A DNA stretch of 64,000 nt, taken from the NCBI GenBank assembly GCA_022376515.1, contig WTXI01000036.1:186001-250000 (forward strand), in the 5' to 3' direction. Of the stretch, positions 31,436-43,241 are shown one piece after another; within the stretch, counting starts at the first letter, position 1; each line of letters begins with the position of its first letter. The notes beneath the pieces were generated by a model. The model had not been told where the DNA came from. It was given only the letters and a program-made list of their open reading frames with translations, and searched no databases. This DNA comes from Lactifluus volemus. Lineage: Eukaryota; Basidiomycota; Agaricomycetes; Russulales; Russulaceae. Position numbers and translations under genes: made by a program.

Positions 31436-33008
31436 GCATATAGCACAGTAACCACAGTTCAAGTTAGTTGGTCATTGTATGGGTGCCACCAGTGCCACTC
31501 TGCGAGTTGGCACTTGGCACACTTACAAGTTGGGGTTTTAATTTTACAACCTCTTGCGTAAATGACTCTGTCGTATAGGCAAAGGCCAAGGATGTTCCCA
31601 AATTTTCGAAGGGCGCGATTCAGGCCGTCGATTACAGCTTCTTTCGTCGCCTGTGACAACAGTCATGGTCACCCCCCTCCACTCATTCCAAGACCCTGGA
31701 AGGGGATGGAAGGCAGTAAGTCATGGGGGCTGCAGGGGTGACCGGTGACCCACTGCGTGTTCGGACTCAGGCGGGGAGATCCGCCGCGGTAACATCTGGA
31801 CTCGTCAAGGTACCGGCGCTGATGTGGAGGCTGCATGGTTAGAAGTTGAGCTGCAGCGTCGTTGGGATGCAAGGGCGCATCCACATCTGCTTGGACTTCT
31901 GCTTGTAATGAACTCCATCTCGAACAGAAAGCCAGGCGACTAATCAGTCCACCTCATCCCTCGCGCTCCAAGAGCTCTGCGCGCTGCTTCAGCGCCCACG
32001 ACACCATCCTTAGTCGAGCTCAAGATGGAGGGAGGGCACGTTTGATGAAGACTCGGACTCCGGACAACTCCGAGTCCGGGTCCACCGTGATGGCGTGCGA
32101 CGATGATGACGAAGAGAGCGTCACAGCGATCTGAGTCCAATGCTCCGACGGAGGTTTACTCCGAGTCGGAGCAACAAACATGGGTGTTGATGTATCAGCG
32201 GCAAGCATTGCCCATGGCCACGCCGGAAGACTTGTGCTGTAGTAGCACTTGGACAAAGAACTGATTTATATAGCTTCTTTGGGATGTCATCTGTTTAGTT
32301 GAAATGTATCAAGGCCTTTTTGTCTGCTTATCAATGACGCGTCACGTCGTTTCAAAAAAAGAAGGAACGAGAGCTTAGCTGGTCCCTAGTCGGAAGTACT
32401 ATTGAGGTGCGTCTGAATCAGGCCAATCGGAGTCAATTTTATTGTTGAAGCCGGGGCGACCACATCAGGCTAAGACGAGGAGCAAATGGCATGCATCGTT
32501 CATGTGAGCGACATTTTTCTGTTACCACGCCCATCATTGCATCCTCCCAGAGAATTTGAAAGGAGAGAAAAAGAAGAGGAGGATGATCGCGATAGATGAG
32601 GTCGCATCGCATCGGTGTGACGGACTTCAGCGAGCTGATCATGATAATGAGCTTTCCACGTTTCCGAGTTGCGGACAGAACGGGTGTCAAGATTTCTTTA
32701 CGCGGTGCCAACACCCAGCGAGATGTAAAGGTGGAAACAGTGGATGGAACGCACCAGGCAACGGGCGCTGCCGCCGGCGACACCTAACCCTAGTAACGGG
32801 TCACAAACATACCCGCTACTGCACCTGTAAGCCCACTGAGTATGATTTTTATGGTGCGGAACGTTCAGTATCGTCACAAAAAAGCCCGGAACGACCGAAG
32901 TAAGGTCAACGGATGGGAAATAAAGGAACGTGAGTCATTTAAAAGTAGGATCTTAGTTGAGCAACATCCCTCTGACGAGCTTCGCTTCACTTTACTCTCG
33001 TGATAAAT
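31436..33008. other. Region right of the mobile island, no firm gene
   Basis: A minus-strand frame at 31459-31659 (with CKCAKCQLAEWHWWHP) ends just before the TIR element and might be a piece of the gene into which it inserted, but no family is recognised. Around 32048-32170 there are short inverted copies of ACTCGGACT/AGTCCGAGT-type strings. Nothing else supported. Confidence 0.35.
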
Positions 33009-35444
33009 TCAAACAATTCCATCCCAGAATACCACCTCACCCGGGAGCATACTTCTCCCCCCCTCTTCCGAGACTGTCTGCGCGAGAATACAACGAGTCA
33101 TTTCGCGGCGGATTTGCGAGGCAACGGTTCCTACTACACTGGAACCGTGACCGAGTAAGCCTGGACGATATTTCTTCATCACTCTGACCTCGTGCAGCGC
33201 CAGTGCATCCCGCTGTTTGATGGCGCCTGGCGACGTGACCTTCCAACCCGTCACATCTGCCGCGAGTTGTACCAGAGCAGCTTCTTCTGCAGAAGGTGGT
33301 TCAGACGAATTATCCTCATGGACAGTCTCGTCAAAATCCCGTGAGATGGTTCTCGTAACAAGTGCCATCTCCGTTTGCATCTCTGTCAGCACTTTGTTCC
33401 GGCGTTTTCGGAGCATCTGTAACAGCTAAAAGGACGTTCTTGTGTCGGAGGATGCCCGGACAGAAAAGCACGTGCGTACGTTATCGACTCGTTGAGAGAC
33501 CGCTGGCTCGTTGACACCCCTACGGGATAACAGCTCGCGAGCGCGACATTCAAGGGCGATCGTGGCGTCGTAGAGTGGTGTTGTGCGGTGGTAATCCGGG
33601 CCATAATCGACAAACGGTTCGAACCAACGAGTGACCTGTGGCGTTCGCGTCAGCCGCCACAACAACGCAACGAATGAATTTGCTTTGCCTCCAAAAGCGC
33701 GGGATGGACCTCTGCCCACATCGCGTTGAGGTCTTCAATATATGAAGTGGTAATCACCGGGTTGAGGTAGCCCTCATAACGCTCCGCGAGATCGCGAAAA
33801 TATCGACGGACGGTGAACCAGTGGCATTCCTCAAAGATGACAGCAAGCTCATGGCAATATGACTTCCATGCCGTGCTAGCAGAGGAGTTACAGGTGCCAT
33901 CTTTAGGGATCCAGGAGTGGAGGTCCTTGAGGTAGGCCGAGTCCAGTTTTTTCATCAGGTTTGGAACTCGAGACCAGGCCGCAGATCCCATTAATCCAGA
34001 AATACTATCCATCAGTGCGAGGCTCTTCCGGAGACAATGTATCATAATCTACTTGACAGTAAGAGTAGAACAATTCAGTCTGTGAGACAGCGAGTAAACG
34101 TACCCCGCCATGGACGTTGAAAAGGTTGTCCATGACCCAGAACAGATCAAAGAACTGGGTACTTCTAAGACCAGGATGAGCCTCCACCTGCTTCAAGAAT
34201 TGAGAGACTTCTGGGCACATCATGAAATTCACGATGGGCTTGAGTAGCTCAGAGATAGGGGATCTGTTGCTAATGGTTGCAGCGCAGTCACTCTCGATCT
34301 CTGTCCTGCAAGGTAGTTTTGACTCTCCGGATACAGGAAGGACATATGGCCTCGTTTCCGTGCCACTATTTCGCGCAGTAGTTGGGTGGGTCTGTCGTGT
34401 AGCGGGGACAAGCATTGCGTTTGGTGTGAAACTTGAAGTCCCAAGAGTGCTGCCAGAAGGATCGACCCCGGTCATCTCTTGTCTAGTACCATCACGGTTG
34501 CGGGAGGTTCCAGTATTTACTAGTACGGAGCCTCATCATCAGTCGTGCCAGTGGAAGGCAACAATCACAACAAACTGTCCGCACAATCTTCACATGTCTT
34601 CATCCCGGCGAATGCCGTGGACAAGCCATTGACCGCGTCACTGAGGTCGCATTCGACGGGTTTTGGACTCGAGTGACCTCTGGGTTCCGCGTGCACGGCC
34701 CCAGATTTGAGTTCCGTGAGCGCCACAATCAATCCATGCGACAGGCTTTCGACCGTCTTTTCAAGCCGTCGTATACGTCGTTCCATTTTCCTCTTCCGCA
34801 GCTCCCTATTGGTGCGGCGGTGCGAGACCCGGACACTGGGCATTCCTGTCCACGCAGACAATGTGAGCGCAGCAATGGTGAGAAGACGAACAGAACGTTT
34901 ACCACCTTGGTCCGTCAATGTGTAACCCTCTACATCGTGATCACTGTATTCGTGCCACGAATCAGCTGGGCCATCCGCAGGTTCAGTAGATGTGGCAGCA
35001 TTTCTCCCGCGCTCCCAATCTCCGAGGGCGAACCTAGTTGCGCAAAGGAAGCATGTACTTGTACTGGATGTTGACCCTGTATCTATCGCGGGTGCAGGGA
35101 GGCTTGTATCGGACTACGAGCGTCGAGTCGCATACGATCACTTTAAGGACTGAAAACGCACTCACTGGCGTCAGTTCGCCAACTACGGGGAGCGACGCTT
35201 GCCCCGAGTCAAGGTAATGGCGCCAGCGCATCTCCTATTGGTACGGATACAAGGTCATGATAAGGTCAAAGGGCACGCATTTAGGATAGGAGGCACTGGT
35301 TTAGCGAGGCCTGTAAGAACGTACCTCTGGAGAAAGGTGGCAATATTCGGGCTGGCACACGATGCTATGGCTTACATCAACAAACGGAGGTGTGGGTGCC
35401 GGTGCGGACGCGGACGCGGATGATCGGCCCTTTTTTCGACCCAT
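33009..35444 (-). CDS. Uncharacterised multi-exon protein, one frame break
   Basis: Family not recognised. Start MGRKKGRSSASASAPAPTPP at 35444; a later exon has a basic stretch RELRKRKMERRIRRLEKTVE followed by a possible coiled coil; then FFDLFWVMDNLFNVHGG joined over a clean intron (GTACGT...TAG) to IMIHCLRKSLALMDSISGLM and ESYCHELAVIFEECHWFTVRR-like helical sequence; then WRLTRTPQVTRWFEPFVDYG and a last exon (33416-33009) with RKRRNKVLTEMQTEMALVTR. Spliced size about 600-700 residues. Near 33690 the frame moves by one base at a short G run (LLGGKAN would need one more G), the same type of break as in Argonaute and the aminotransferase. Several intron borders are uncertain. Confidence 0.5.
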
Positions 35445-35511
35445 GGCGACGGAGTGAACGGGCAGCTGCGCGGATGTACAGGGGTTGTGAGTTTACTAAG
35501 CGCGACTTGAG

Positions 35512-38500
35512 GTGGGTATGATGTCATTTCTTGTTGTTACGGCTCACTTGACCATGGATCAACTCACGCTCAATTGTTGGGTCCGTTCTGAAGATCCTAC
35601 ACTAGTCTTCCAGGTCAGGATTTCAAATACAGACACTGTCGACGACCTTCAAAAGGCGATCAAGAACGCGATGCCAGTGACTTTTCGCCATGTGGACGCA
35701 AAAGCTCTCGCTCTTTACAAGCCCAAGGATCCCGTATCCATACCATATGAGAAACTCAGAAAACTCATTCTCTCCAAACATGGGGAGTTATTGTACAGAT
35801 TTTATCGGTTATCAGACTTTATCCCTGAACCGCTTCCCAAGTACGACATCCACATCATAGTGGGTATGTATCAGGCGATCCAAGCTGGCCCTCACATTGA
35901 ATCTTCTCCTTCTTTTCTAGACGTGCCATCCGAATTCATTTGTTACTTACGAGGGGCCAATCTTAGTTACAGTTTTCCACTTGCAATCCACCCTGGTGGA
36001 ACCATTGATCATCTTATATGCTGCATAAAGGACGCACTACCAAGTCTGAGGAGCGTAGCCAACCACCGTATACGCTTATACAGGATATCTGGAGATGAGA
36101 ATGAACTCCGAGAGTGTCTTGGCAAGACCGGTGACGGTGAACTACTCCAAGGGCACACTTTGCCGCCCAATTTCTTGGGTGTGCCAGTTCTCGATCCTTT
36201 GCGTATTGTTATCGAAGTTTCCACCAGCCCGACCCGTGAGTGTGAGTGCTTGTCTCAGGCGGCACCGAGTCAGCGCAATTTTACAGCCACAATCTCCCCA
36301 ACTTCGTCTCTCACATCCAACATCTCCGCTCACTGTAAGCCACCTCATCGTATTAGCCATGCCTGTTGAAGTTCTGCTCATCACCGGTGACCTTACTATC
36401 CAGCTTCGTCTATCGGTGAATATCCTCCTGCTGGTGAGTCCTTCCATCTCCGGTTCTTCCGTCTCGTTTCCGGCTCCCCTCGCCTCTTGTTTTCACTGAC
36501 CAACCTCGTGCTTGCCTCTTCCACAGTCGCCCGCAAGCGTAACCACGATGGCATTGTTTCCGATGAACAGAGACGTAAAGGACATAAAACGGGTGAGTGG
36601 GCGTTGTGTTAGCACTCAACATCATGCCTTTCGTTCTCATCTGATTCATTGCCATATCTCTTCATCATAACGCTGATTTTTATTCGCAGATTCTTCAATT
36701 GTGGATGATGGTCCTTGTTACGTGAAATTTGGTGCAGCTCGTATGTTGCTCTTTACTTCGTTGCCGCCTTAAATAATAGTTTTAGGGTTTAAACGACTGC
36801 TCTATGATGGGTCGTCAACGGATTACATGTTGCATTTCTATGAACAGTTTTGGGGTGTTCCTCTACCTCAGGAACACATTTCTCTTAAGGGTTTGAGCCA
36901 TGATCTTAACGATGAAGAAAACAACGAGGAGAATGGACGAAAGGATGATGGCGATCTCCTTCCCGCGATCCCCCCCCCAATCATTGACAGCGATTGGAGG
37001 CAACTTCTCATTCGTGCTGAATACCTTAGAATCTATAAGTGGGTTGAAGATATGTACGAGGAGGGCAGGGGTAGGTTAGATCGACCACCTGCAATTGTTG
37101 TCACAGGCCAGCCTGGAATTGGTCAGTACTCTATCATAGATACGAGAAGCTTGATTTTTAATACTCCTTTGTGCATAGGCAAATCGTACTGGGCCTACTA
37201 CGTCCTGCGTCGACGTCTTGGGGAAAAGTCTGTTTCCTTGTGGCTTCAGGGGCCTACATTCTATCTGTTCTGTTCTGAAGGGGTCCTCGTTGTCCCTGCC
37301 ACCTTCACCTTCAACAAATTTAGCACACACCCACACATATGGACAATAATTGATTCCTCTCAATCCCCATCTGGGATTCCGAATGCCCTGAACACGTTCC
37401 TTCCTGGTGTCTTCCCCATCTATCTCACCTCCCCTCAGCCAAAACGCTGGTCAAGGCTTGGGAAGTCGCTTGGGCAGTCATGGATGCCCCATGAGGTGAT
37501 AATGAATCCTTGGACAAGGGCGGAGATTGAATATGCGTGAGTATCCTCATTTCATGACCAACTCATGCTGAGCCCTCTCTTCCACCATAGCGCGAAAAAT
37601 CTATCTTCAAACAAAGGGATACATGACGTGTTACAGAGATATGATCGCTTAGGCCCCACTGCACGCTTCTGCCTCGAGATGACTCCTGATCAAGTTGCAA
37701 CCTACATCACTGACCGTGACAAATCAATCGCCAACACTAGTCTTGATCGCTTCAGAGAGCATTTCTCAAATGGTGTTGAAATGTCATATGATACCTTCTC
37801 GCATAAAATCTGCCTGATTCGACGCACGCGAGGATCTCGACTGGGTTATGGTGACTTTACAACTGAGCTCATCTCGGCTGCAGTTGAGCAAAAAGTTGTA
37901 CAGAGGCTCGAGGAGTTCAGTCAAGATCAGCTGTTGGATTTGTGGACCAATTTTTGGAGGGTTGACAATACTCGGGGAATGACTGGTTCGATATTTAAAG
38001 CTTTCGTCCATCGGCATTTCAGAAAGCATATCCATCTGGATGCTATGCCAATGGTTCGGTCGAACCGTGCCAATTCTCATTGGCATGCTTCATTCAGCAC
38101 CAAACTGCCCGATGCCGCCACCGATCATGCAGTGGTACACCAAGACTTTTCTCTCCGCATTGTTGGCAGCACATTCGTCTACTATGATGCCACCACCAAG
38201 CTACATATTCAACCAGACGTCTACTACATACCCAGAAGTGGCCAACAATTCCTCGACTCCTTTACGCTATGTGGAGGATATCTCCACATATTTCAGTGCA
38301 CTGGAAGCCGCGAACACACCATTAAGGATGACATTGTTAGCTTTCTTGCATCTTGTAGTGGGTTACCCCCCCGCACACGCTGGTGTCTTGTGTTTGTCGT
38401 CCCAGGAGACCTTAACTCGTTCTCTTGTCATCCTTCAAGTGACCTCATAGTTAAGGAAATTGGGTTGTACGTCGCCCGCATTCCAATGTCAAGGGACCGC

Positions 38501-38515
38501 TACCTCTCATACTGA
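35512..38515 (+). CDS. Crinkler-type protein: two ubiquitin-like headers, P-loop NTPase, nuclease-like tail
   Basis: Member of the Crinkler (CRN) superfamily, known as oomycete/fungal effectors and also as endogenous eukaryotic conflict proteins. The N-terminus carries a CRN header, LTLNCWVRSEDPTLVFQVRI ... FRHVDAKALALYKPK, then after an intron a second, divergent header (FICYLRGANLSYSFPLAI ... HRIRLYRISGD). A low-complexity linker with KRNHDGIVSDEQRRKGHK follows, then an NTPase with a Walker A GQPGIGKSYWAYYVL interrupted by an intron, and WTIIDSSQSPSGIP as probable Walker B. The C-terminal domain has HIQPDVYYIPRSGQQF and LHIFQCTGSREHTIKDD, resembling the D...QxT end of the REase-like domains paired with CRN headers. 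No signal peptide. Five or six introns, frames intact. Expected to act on nucleic acid inside a cell nucleus; target unknown. Confidence 0.82.
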
Positions 38516-38683
38516 GGACTAGGATTTGGATGAGACACCTGTCATTGTATTGTTGATGGTTCAAAATGTAGAACGCGTTATTAAATAGTGGTGCGCGGAT
38601 GTACAGTGCAATACTATAAAGGATGAGATACAGACGATAGTAAAATCGACATGATGTGATATATGGATGAAAATCTCCGAGTC

Positions 38684-39810
38684 TTATTCCATAACTTCCT
38701 CCATGTCATCATCGTCCTCTTCTTCATCATAATCATCCATGGAGACGTCCGCATTAGAGGGTTGCGATGCATACAGCTGCGACATTCCCTCCGCTTTGAT
38801 CTACAAAGAAAAGGCGTCAACTTATGCCACCGAACGTGATAAGTAACAGTCAACACGCACCCCATCGCCTTTAAAGCTTGGCATGAGCTCCCAGGTGCCA
38901 TTGAACTCGCCACTGCGATGCAGTGTCGCGATCTCGGATAGCACTTCCTTGAGGTACACCTCCGGCTGCTGCGTCTTCTCCCGCAAGAGCTTGATAGGCC
39001 ACTGCTCGCGCTCGCGGAAGAGCGCAAAGAGGGCATCGAGCAGCTGGTTGCGGGGCATGCGAGCCATGCGCTCGTATTGCCCTTTTGGTGGCTTGGCCTT
39101 TGCGCGCTGCCAGACGAATCAACAACAGGACCAAACAAATAAAATGAATGGTAGCTTTTTTTGCTCACAGTAAGTTCCGCAAAACCTGCCGCAGTCGAGA
39201 TGCCACTGCTGAGCATCTTGCCACCACCACGTCCCGCGCGTGCACCATCCATCAACCCGACGCGCACTGACCTCTCATTGGCCGCCGCACCGCGTTCGGT
39301 CAGGCGACGCTCGTATCTGCCAGTCATGCGTGGACGCAGGTTACACTCGTGTTTCACTTTGCCGGTCATGATCGTCGTGCGCGCGCGACCAGCGCCCGAG
39401 GGTGCCTTGGCGCGTTCCGCTACGACGATCTGGTTGTGCACGTCCTGATTCACCATGTCTAGCTCGTAGACATCGTCGTCACCGCCATCGTCTGGGGGAA
39501 CGAGCACGACGATGCGGGGCGGGGCTCCCGGGGGGACGTCGTATATGCGGATTTTGGCTAGCTGTACGCCCTCTGCATCGAACTTTGACCAGCGTTCCAT
39601 CAGAAATTTTGGAATCTGGAGAGTGGGGGCAGCTGTGTGAGAGGAGGATTGATAAGTGCGGGATAATAGAAATACCTTGACAAGCCAGACTCTGCCATGA
39701 CCGGATTCAAGCATGATATGTTCATCAGGGTCTGGTAGCAAGTCATCGTCATTGTGAGCTCCAAGCGCATCGAAAGGCTTCTTCTCGTCATCGGCAGCGA
39801 TATCATCCAT
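38684..39810 (-). CDS. TFG2: Transcription initiation factor IIF subunit beta (RAP30/Tfg2)
   Basis: Small subunit of TFIIF, which binds RNA polymerase II and places it in the preinitiation complex. Start MDDIAADDEKKPFDALGAHN. Dimerisation domain: RVWLVKVFLL ... IPKFLMERWSKF ... LAKIRIYDVP, and later GKVKHECNLRPRMTGRYERR. The C-terminal winged helix reads RMARMPRNQLLDALFALFRE, WPIKLLREKTQQPEVYLKEV, FNGTWELMPSF. The protein ends with an acidic tail (DYDEEEDDDDMEEVME). Four exons. The first exon is acidic, typical of fungal Tfg2. Confidence 0.92.
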
Positions 39811-40132
39811 AGCAACGTCGACTCGCTCGGATGAGCAGTGGCGGCACGAAAAACCGGAGTCAGTGTGTACTTTGCTTAGTCATCAATCTCAAGGGAAACC
39901 TGTTCCCTTGGCAAGCTTAACAATATTCACCACACGATAGTTCCAGGAATTCTAATGCAAGGATTATAATAATGCGTGAGTGGGGAGGAGAGAGGTGATC
40001 ATGATCTAATTAAAGGAGTCGGTGTTGAGACGTCTACGTGTACTAAAGCCCGACATTGTAAGATATGTAAGACTGAGAATCAGGACATTTTAAGCGTCCG
40101 TTGGACCGAGGTGGCTCTATTCTCATGCAGTC

Positions 40133-40678
40133 TGTACAGAGAGTCAGTCAGCGGAGTGTTGAGATCAGGAAAAAAAAATTACAGACCGCATCCTTAAGAT
40201 AAGCAATAACGTCGTTACGGTCCTTTTCCTTCTTGAAGCCAGCAAAGGCCATGGTCGTACCAGGAATGTACTGAGCACACCATGCGTCAGTTGACACCTT
40301 TAGGACGCGCGAGAGACTAGACCATACCTTTTTGGGGTTTGCAAGATACTCAAAGAGCGTGTCTTCGCCCCAAATGATAGCCTTCTTTTGGTTCGCGTCC
40401 GTGTACTTGAAACCTGCTGCCTGGCCAGTTTGCCGCCCGATCAAACTTGCCACGTCATGGACATTAGCGCGGACACACACTTCTACATGACTCAAATAGC
40501 GCACCCACTAAGGTTAGGGCCAACTTTGTGACCCTCGCCTGCACCGACGGTATGGCATTGCGCGCAGCGCGTCTTGAAAAGCTGGGCACCTTTTTCAGCG
40601 TCACCTTTGACGGAGGGGTACATTAACACGGTATCCCGGAAAGTAATGCGCGCACTGCATACCTGGAACGTAGGGCAT
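40133..40678 (-). CDS. CYC1: Cytochrome c
   Basis: Electron carrier between complexes III and IV in the mitochondrial intermembrane space. ATG at 40678 gives MPYVPG, then an intron, then [20 protein letters not shown] with the heme-attachment motif [14 protein letters not shown], intron, [20 protein letters not shown] ... [10 protein letters not shown], intron, [20 protein letters not shown] (Met of the MAF motif is the second iron ligand), and a tiny last exon ending DATA. About 108 residues, normal length. Introns at 40/70/98 codon regions. Confidence 0.95.
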
Positions 40679-41263
40679 CGCTATCGAGACAAGGTGGAGA
40701 GAGGAGAAGGTAAAATTAGGCGGATGAAAGTGATGACGGATGTGGGTTGAAGTTTGCACAGTCGGACGTCCTTAAATCATCGCTCTACTTCCGTGACCGC
40801 CGGATTTACCCGCAGCCAATCGGAGCGTCGCAATTTCCTGTGCTTTCCCACGGAGCCATTGGCGTTCGGAGCGAGTCTTCCGGGTACACTGTAAAGTTGT
40901 ACATGAGGTTCCACAATGCTTCAATTGAAGAACAACTTGAAGTTGTTTAGGCAATTGTATTAATAAATCAATGTTTCGCCCTCATTTTGATTCGAAATCT
41001 AAATCATGCAGTAAAGTGACGAGTAGGAAACATTCCATGAACCTGGGTGAGGGTAGTACAAAAGACGACTGAAGGGAATGGAACATCACGCAATGTATCA
41101 CGAATGAACGACGCTGCTGCTCATAGTCAAGACGGAGTCATTTCTTTCTAGTCCTTTCTTCCTCGAGAGACACATTGCGAATAAGTCTACACATGACACC
41201 ACAGGGCTACCTGCGCCAACTGCGACTCACGTCTAAGACTGGCACTGTAAGATCAAACGACGA
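40679..41263. other. Intergenic, promoter of cytochrome c
   Basis: No gene seen. A minus-strand CCAAT box (ATTGG on the + strand at about 40818 and 40859) upstream of cytochrome c would suit HAP-complex control, as is known for CYC genes in fungi; the link is inference. Confidence 0.4.
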
Positions 41264-43050
41264 CTACTCTGCTACGTCCACTTCCATGTCGTCAGCACCG
41301 TATGAACCTGTACTCCGACGCCACGGACCAAGCTCGCCAAAGTCGACGTCGCGCTCGAGATCGATTTCTTCTGCACCCTCCCGCCAAACATCCTCACTTA
41401 TGAACCCACGCAAGCGTTGCACCTCAGAACGGAGCAACGAAATCTCGTTATCACGCCTTGAAATCTTCTCTTTGAGCAAGCGAATGTAATCGTTTCCAGA
41501 ACGCAGGAGCTGTAACTTGCTGATACCACGCTTTGGGTCGTCTACGTTGCCTCTAGGGGGGGTACGGGGAGGCGGCAAGATTGCCTCATCTGGACATCCT
41601 TCTTCCGTCGGTAGTGTTATCGGGGGGAGTAGCGTGCGTAAGTCATCGAACGTTGTCTTCAATGAATCTCGGCGCTTCTGCTCAGCGGCCTTGTGCGATA
41701 TTTTACCAAAAACAGGGGACTCGAACTGCAAGGGCCATGAGGCGGTGGGATACCATGTTGTAGCTGATATGTGGAAAATTTAGTGTTTCATAGGTAAAGT
41801 GCGCAGCTCTATTTACCAGGTAGAATAGGTTTCAGGCTTGGACTCACTGACACACCGAAGCCTTTCTTGGATGTAGTAGACGCCGATGCTAGCATTGTTT
41901 TCCCACGTCCTGGATCAGAAGGTGGGTTTTCTTGATATACTTGCAATGAGACAGGCTGATCCGCGTGCAGCCGTTGCCCTGGTGGCCCTAACTGCGGTAG
42001 GAGTCGTGTGCCAGAAAACGGAAATATAGCAGCGAAAACACTGTCGTTACACCTCCAAAGGACAAGGTTCCGTGTGGAACGGCCCTCTCCTTGGATCGTC
42101 CAGCTGGCGGCTGCGTACTGTCAAAAGGGATAATATTAGAGAAAAACATGGAGACAACAGAGGTAACCTACGTTGCAGGTTTCTCGAAGCCACCGAAGCA
42201 ATTGGTCGAAATTTTGCTTTTCCGTCGTAGACACGGCCGAGAATGACATCGTCGATGGCTCACCTGTCATTAAGTTCATCGCTCGGGTCACCCACTCTTG
42301 GTAATCACCGATGCCCATCTGAAGGGGCAAAGGATCCGGCCATGTCCCTGCCTTTCTGCGTGAAGGTAAATGCTCGATTAACAACAACTCCACGAAATGC
42401 CCTCACAGGTCACCGATTATCATAGATGCTTGAACCCGGGCGGAATATATTTTGTCCATGTGCTGCCACTGAAGTGACACCAACAACCGACCAACGTTGG
42501 TTTTGGTCGACTCTTCTGCCGGGGGGCCCACGTCTACGTAGACATCGCGAATCAAATTTTGGGAACTCCACTGTGCCTTGGCAAGTGATGGCGACGTCTT
42601 AGTTGGAGTGGTGCTAATCGAATCACTGACGTCCCCTGCGCTAATGCTTCCACCTCTGCTAGTAGATGCCGAACCTGAAACAAGACTGAAGGTGGATGAG
42701 TTCGTACTCGTGCCATTTTCTTTGTCCTCAAAATCCATGAAGATACGTGACCGAGCCTCGTTATAGGCAGCTTCACGTTCCTCTATGGTGAGGGTTTTCT
42801 TGTGACTATTTTGTGTACTGTTGCCAGTGCGTCCACCAATGCTGCCAGTTTCAGAAGGCCCGACGTCTGAGGACTCGGCATCTTCGCTATTGACCGAACC
42901 AGTGCGAGACTGTGACTGCACTCGAATACGGTTCTGGGCTGATCGACTCATAGTTTTGAAGGCGGGCTGCTTTGTCTGTTCCACTGTGACAAGTTCGGAA
43001 ATCCGTTTTGAAGGGATTCCAGTATCTATAGTGAGTTTGTCGTAGCGACG
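41264..43050 (-). CDS. SUZ-domain plus bHLH protein
   Basis: One continuous spliced frame can be followed from 43050 to 41264. First exon piece RRYDKLTIDTGIPSKRISEL is the typical segment after an R3H domain; then a SUZ (RNA-binding) motif TIEEREAAYNEARSRIFMDF; Ser/Thr-rich linker; GIGDYQEWVTRAMNLM; after further introns a bHLH domain: basic part SHKAAEQKRRDSLKTTFDDL, loop with PPPRTPP, helix 2 ISKLQLLRSGNDYIRLLKEK and a short leucine-zipper-like coil. Ends DDMEVDVAE. GTGAGG...CAG and GTAAAT...CAG junctions keep phase between the SUZ and bHLH parts, but two genes wrongly joined is still possible. No R3H domain or clear start is visible upstream, so the N-terminus is missing or lies in unread exons. 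Confidence 0.6.
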
Positions 43051-43241
43051 CTGTTAAACTGCGTGATGTCGCGTTCGCAAATTGTATTACTCACTCCCTT
43101 CTTTATCTCCAATCGAAAGCATGGCCACACAAACCATTTCCGTCTTGGTTGGGGAATTACTTTGATTGATGGACGAGACATCTTTGTATAAACACAGCTT
43201 GAGTCTGAGAATCTATGAAACAGGAAGACGGGCAGGTGCTC

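Noticed and set aside
32040..32170. ACTCGGACTCCGG / CTCCGAGTCCGG inverted strings as a hairpin gene
   Set aside because: Arms pair over only about 7 bp and the strings look like simple duplicated codon-rich sequence.
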